Below, one piece after another: positions 61,651 to 64,000 of a DNA stretch of 64,000 nt. The translations under genes and the position numbers were made by a program. The notes under the pieces are model-generated. The model was given only the letters and a program-made list of their open reading frames with translations, ran no database searches and was not told the DNA's origin. The DNA comes from UBA2040 sp041674745 (GTDB lineage: Bacteria; Bacteroidota; Bacteroidia; Flavobacteriales_D; Crocinitomicaceae): the NCBI GenBank assembly GCA_041674745.1, contig JBAYVD010000011.1, positions 62,001 through 126,000 of the forward strand. Direction: 5' to 3'. Each line of letters opens with the position of its first letter. Position 1 is the stretch's first letter.

Positions 61651-61714
61651 GAAGCCTCTCGGTTTGAGCGATTCTCTTCGTTAAAAGAGTCTAAGCTTGA
61701 GAGGCATTATTAAT
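61651..61714 (+). ncRNA. Structured RNA element, copy 1, downstream of the Abi gene
   Basis: A 64-nt element in which GCCTCTC (61654-61660) pairs with GAGAGGC (61699-61705). An inner hairpin starts with GATTC (61670-61674) pairing GAGTC (61687-61691). The conserved parts are GAAGCCTCTCGGTTTGAGCG at the 5' side and CTTGAGAGGCATTATTAAT at the 3' side. A second copy lies 55 nt downstream. The strand is inferred from the orientation of the Abi gene. Confidence 0.65.
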
Positions 61715-61769
61715 ACAAATGTATAAACTATTGGCCAATAAATCAAATTATGAAAAATTAATTTAAAAA

Positions 61770-61832
61770 GAAGCCTCTCGGTTTGAGCGGTTCAATGTAT
61801 TTCAGAACCTATACTTGAGAGGCATTATTAAT
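61770..61832 (+). ncRNA. Structured RNA element, copy 2, downstream of the Abi gene
   Basis: A 63-nt tandem copy. The outer stem GCCTCTC (61773-61779) pairs with GAGAGGC (61817-61823). The inner stem is GGTTC (61789-61793) with GAACC (61805-61809): compared with copy 1, an A-T pair has become G-C and a T-G pair has become T-A, while the loop between has diverged. These changes preserve pairing and support an RNA structure. Confidence 0.65.
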
Positions 61833-61956
61833 CATAAATAGATTAAAAAATAAAAATATTCTTTCAAATCTCAGAATAAAAACCCCTATAATTTAGTTAA
61901 TTCAAGAGAATTCATAAGGTCGGTTTCATCTTGCAACATGAACTCTATTAAGTCAA

Positions 61957-62835
61957 TTAGATTATACATTGGAGTCCAAGGTCCACATGAGGCAAGCTAC
62001 ATTTTTCAGGAAGTTTCAAACTGTCATCAAAAATAAAAACTTCTTTTCCTTTTTGGACAGTAGCTGCGCTGTACTGTAAGTCATATATGAAATGTCTTCT
62101 GTCAGTATATAACTCCAAAATTTCAGGAACTCCATCATAAGATAATACCCATGGGTGATTTATTCTATTTTGAATGGCAATCGCCAAATCTGCATGGTCA
62201 TTCTTCTTATAGGAATTCAAATAAAGTTCACTTGCCTTATTGTAATATGGAGGGTCGAGATAAACCAACGTATTATTGTCTAAATTAGGAATGTAATTAT
62301 CAATAAAAGTCTCTCCGTCAAGATTACTTATATGGATATTGTCTTTAAAAAGACTTATTAATTCAATTCGCTGAATGAGGTCATTTCTATTGAAACGAGC
62401 ATCCATTTTATAATTACCAGTCTGATTTAATCCCCCAATTACACCAGCAGAAAGTACGCCAGACCTATTAACTCTATTTAAGTAAAAGATACTAAAACCC
62501 AGGTCAAATAAATCATGTTGAGTTGGATTACGAACGATTTGTTGCTGTCTCCTCCATTCTTCAATAGTCATTGATGCGCTAAATATTTTACGACAGAGTT
62601 TTTCTGGATGATTTATAATTGAGTGCCAAAAAGCATAAATCCCAAGGTGAGAATCGTTCAAGTGAACGTTAGATATTTTCTTTTTAATTAATAGTTCCAT
62701 TGCTACTCCCGCACCACCTGCAAAAGGCTCGACATAGTGACCAGTAATTGAGTTAGCTTCAAGAATTTCGTCTATGAATGGAGTTAATCTTTGTTTGCCA
62801 CCTGGGTATCTTAAAGGTGTTATGAATCGTCCCAT
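61957..62835 (-). CDS. DNA adenine methylase, D12 class
   Basis: The 292-aa protein has the alpha-class N6-adenine methyltransferase order: ITPLRYPGGKQRLTPFIDEIL, SAM-binding VEPFAGGAGVAMELL (residues 35-49) and the catalytic DPPYYNK (D194-Y197). The middle holds a FSIFYLNRVNRSGVLSAGVIGG region as in Dam-like enzymes. It should methylate adenine in a specific DNA site. It is 7 nt from the ParB-like gene and translated in the same direction; no restriction endonuclease lies inside the window, though one may lie beyond the edge. Confidence 0.9.
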   Translation of the reverse strand: MGRFITPLRYPGGKQRLTPFIDEILEANSITGHYVEPFAGGAGVAMELLIKKKISNVHLNDSHLGIYAFWHSIINHPEKLCRKIFSASMTIEEWRRQQQIVRNPTQHDLFDLGFSIFYLNRVNRSGVLSAGVIGGLNQTGNYKMDARFNRNDLIQRIELISLFKDNIHISNLDGETFIDNYIPNLDNNTLVYLDPPYYNKASELYLNSYKKNDHADLAIAIQNRINHPWVLSYDGVPEILELYTDRRHFIYDLQYSAATVQKGKEVFIFDDSLKLPEKCSLPHVDLGLQCII

Positions 62836-62842
62836 ATTTTAA

Positions 62843-64000
62843 TTAATTCATTGCTTGAAGCAAAGGGTATATATTACTAAATAATGTACAAATGTCAGAA
62901 GGAATGATTGAGAAAGATGGGTTATGGACCAACTGATTCATTGAAGTTACCGAGAGTATTTTATTTGGATTTGTTATTTCAACATGTGCACCGTGCAAGA
63001 CCCTCGTCATTGGTAAATTTTTCTTATTTGCTGTCAAATGGTTGGTGGCATCAGTTAAAAGTTCTGAAAGAGTTTTTTCTTTACCATTAGGCTTTGTGGT
63101 AGATAACGAGTTGTCATCACAATAAGCTTTTGCAGAAATTTCAAACGTGCTTCTAAGTAGAAAGCAAAAGGCTATAGGATTACTGCTCACTTTTAATTTA
63201 AGCATTTCATCCCTCAAAGTTACAACTTTAGGTCTATTCACAGTTGGAACAAACTGTTTTAAAAGAGAATTTACATGTTTTTGAGTATTTGTTGCAGCAG
63301 ATTTAGGTGATGGAACTGCAGCTGGAATAACTAGCGTTGGTGTTCCGTTTATTGGAGATGTTGTGGGAGATGGCTGGGGCACTGATGGATTAGTTGAATT
63401 TGTAGATACACTCGATTGAGGGGATGGTCCTGACGAACTAGTCGGATTAGTTTCAGGCTGTGAAGGTGCAACTGCATCTGAAATAGTTATTGGCTCAAGA
63501 GGAGGAACTGGTGTAAATCCGCCAAAACCAACAGTAAAATCACTTTTTTCATCTCTTATTTGTTTAAACCCTAAATTTCCAAGGCCAATAGACAAAAGAA
63601 TCTCTTCTAGTTTATCTCTATCCGAAATATTTGGGTAAGCTTTAACAAGGTCAGTGGATGAATCACATTTAAAGCGAAAAAGCAATTTTGGTATTGTTGC
63701 ATCAAGTACACTTAAATTGTAATCACCAGCCCAACGTTCTTTTTGTTGAGCATTGATATTACGTCCATTCTCAATATATTTCTCAAGTAAATTCAACCCT
63801 TCCTCCTTAGCTTTATTTATATCTCTATTATGTCTTGCTTTGGCAACTGAAGTCCATGGGTCTCTGCTAGCTTTATCTCCTTTACCATGCGTAAGCGCAA
63901 CAATACGTTCGACCCTTTCTGATTCATTTTCTTCGTAAACTGAACACGGTACAGATTTGTTTCTGCTTTTCCAAGAATTATCAAGTGATAAAATTTTCGC
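62843..64000 (-). CDS. ParB-like/unclassified protein (N-terminus beyond the window)
   Basis: The frame runs without a stop from 62843 to the right edge; at least 385 residues are inside. The first visible ~70 residues (VPCSVYEENESERVERIVALTHGKGDKASRDPWTSVAKARHNRD) look like the end of a ParB/Srx-type nuclease domain. A proline/serine-rich linker follows (about 100 residues) and then a helical C-terminus (LKLKVSSNPIAFCFLLRSTFEISAKAYCDDN). The TTG at 63796 is in frame but is not needed as a start. It is probably cotranscribed with the methylase. Confidence 0.6.
   Translation of the reverse strand, partial: AKILSLDNSWKSRNKSVPCSVYEENESERVERIVALTHGKGDKASRDPWTSVAKARHNRDINKAKEEGLNLLEKYIENGRNINAQQKERWAGDYNLSVLDATIPKLLFRFKCDSSTDLVKAYPNISDRDKLEEILLSIGLGNLGFKQIRDEKSDFTVGFGGFTPVPPLEPITISDAVAPSQPETNPTSSSGPSPQSSVSTNSTNPSVPQPSPTTSPINGTPTLVIPAAVPSPKSAATNTQKHVNSLLKQFVPTVNRPKVVTLRDEMLKLKVSSNPIAFCFLLRSTFEISAKAYCDDNSLSTTKPNGKEKTLSELLTDATNHLTANKKNLPMTRVLHGAHVEITNPNKILSVTSMNQLVHNPSFSIIPSDICTLFSNIYPLLQAMN

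Overview
The window looks like a chromosomal segment of a free-living member of the Bacteroidota, most likely Flavobacteriales and close to Crocinitomicaceae/Fluviicola-type bacteria. That placement is an inference. It rests on type IX secretion (T9SS) sorting domains, both type A and gliding-motility type B; PorP/SprF and OmpA partner genes; a short primary sigma factor of Bacteroidota type; and many promoters with the TTG / TAnnTTTG architecture that this sigma factor reads. DUF4290 next to murA and single-gene PurL also fit.

Layout. 1-2240 (minus): DUF4290 - murA - TlpA-like thioredoxin (cut by the window edge). 2290-10600: a surface locus with a 1471-aa PKD-repeat type B adhesin facing an M43 metalloprotease - PorP/SprF - OmpA/PD40 run. 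10700-19700: serine dehydratase, a lipoprotein, a secreted trypsin-like T9SS protease, a 2OG-Fe(II) oxygenase, a SpoIIE phosphatase, an LRR protein and a SIMPL protein. 19830-22540: a redox-stress operon (DoxX, OhrR-like MarR regulator, nitroreductase, LLM flavin monooxygenase). 22600-27600: small proteins, a VOC protein, and an AraC regulator convergent with DUF779 and an aldehyde dehydrogenase that has a clear operator. 27700-33100: purL, a palindrome-rich REP-like array around a Y1 (HUH) transposase, and lpdA. 33200-44800: a PIG-V-like mannosyltransferase, two large T9SS proteins, and a NYN-LOTUS protein. 44850-56900: housekeeping genes (THUMP methyltransferase, patatin, VOC, lipoprotein, priA, rpoD, LMW phosphatase, RsmI-like, map). 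56990-57950: three tRNAs, a GIY-YIG nuclease and two rearranged tRNA copies carrying the same GC-rich palindrome. 58170-60030: LuxR regulator, PAP2 phosphatase, tRNA-Asp.

From the tRNA-Asp to the right edge the sequence becomes visibly more AT-rich and carries accessory genes: an Abi (HEPN RNase) gene followed by two tandem structured RNA elements, a D12-class DNA adenine methylase and a ParB-like protein. This looks like a defence island.

The three most interesting signals are the Abi gene with its pair of covarying structured RNAs (61651-61832), which resembles an RNA-antitoxin system of the AbiF kind thought to be related to the ancestry of Cas13; the GIY-YIG/tRNA/palindrome cluster (57326-57952); and the Y1 transposase inside a regular palindrome array (30096-31523).
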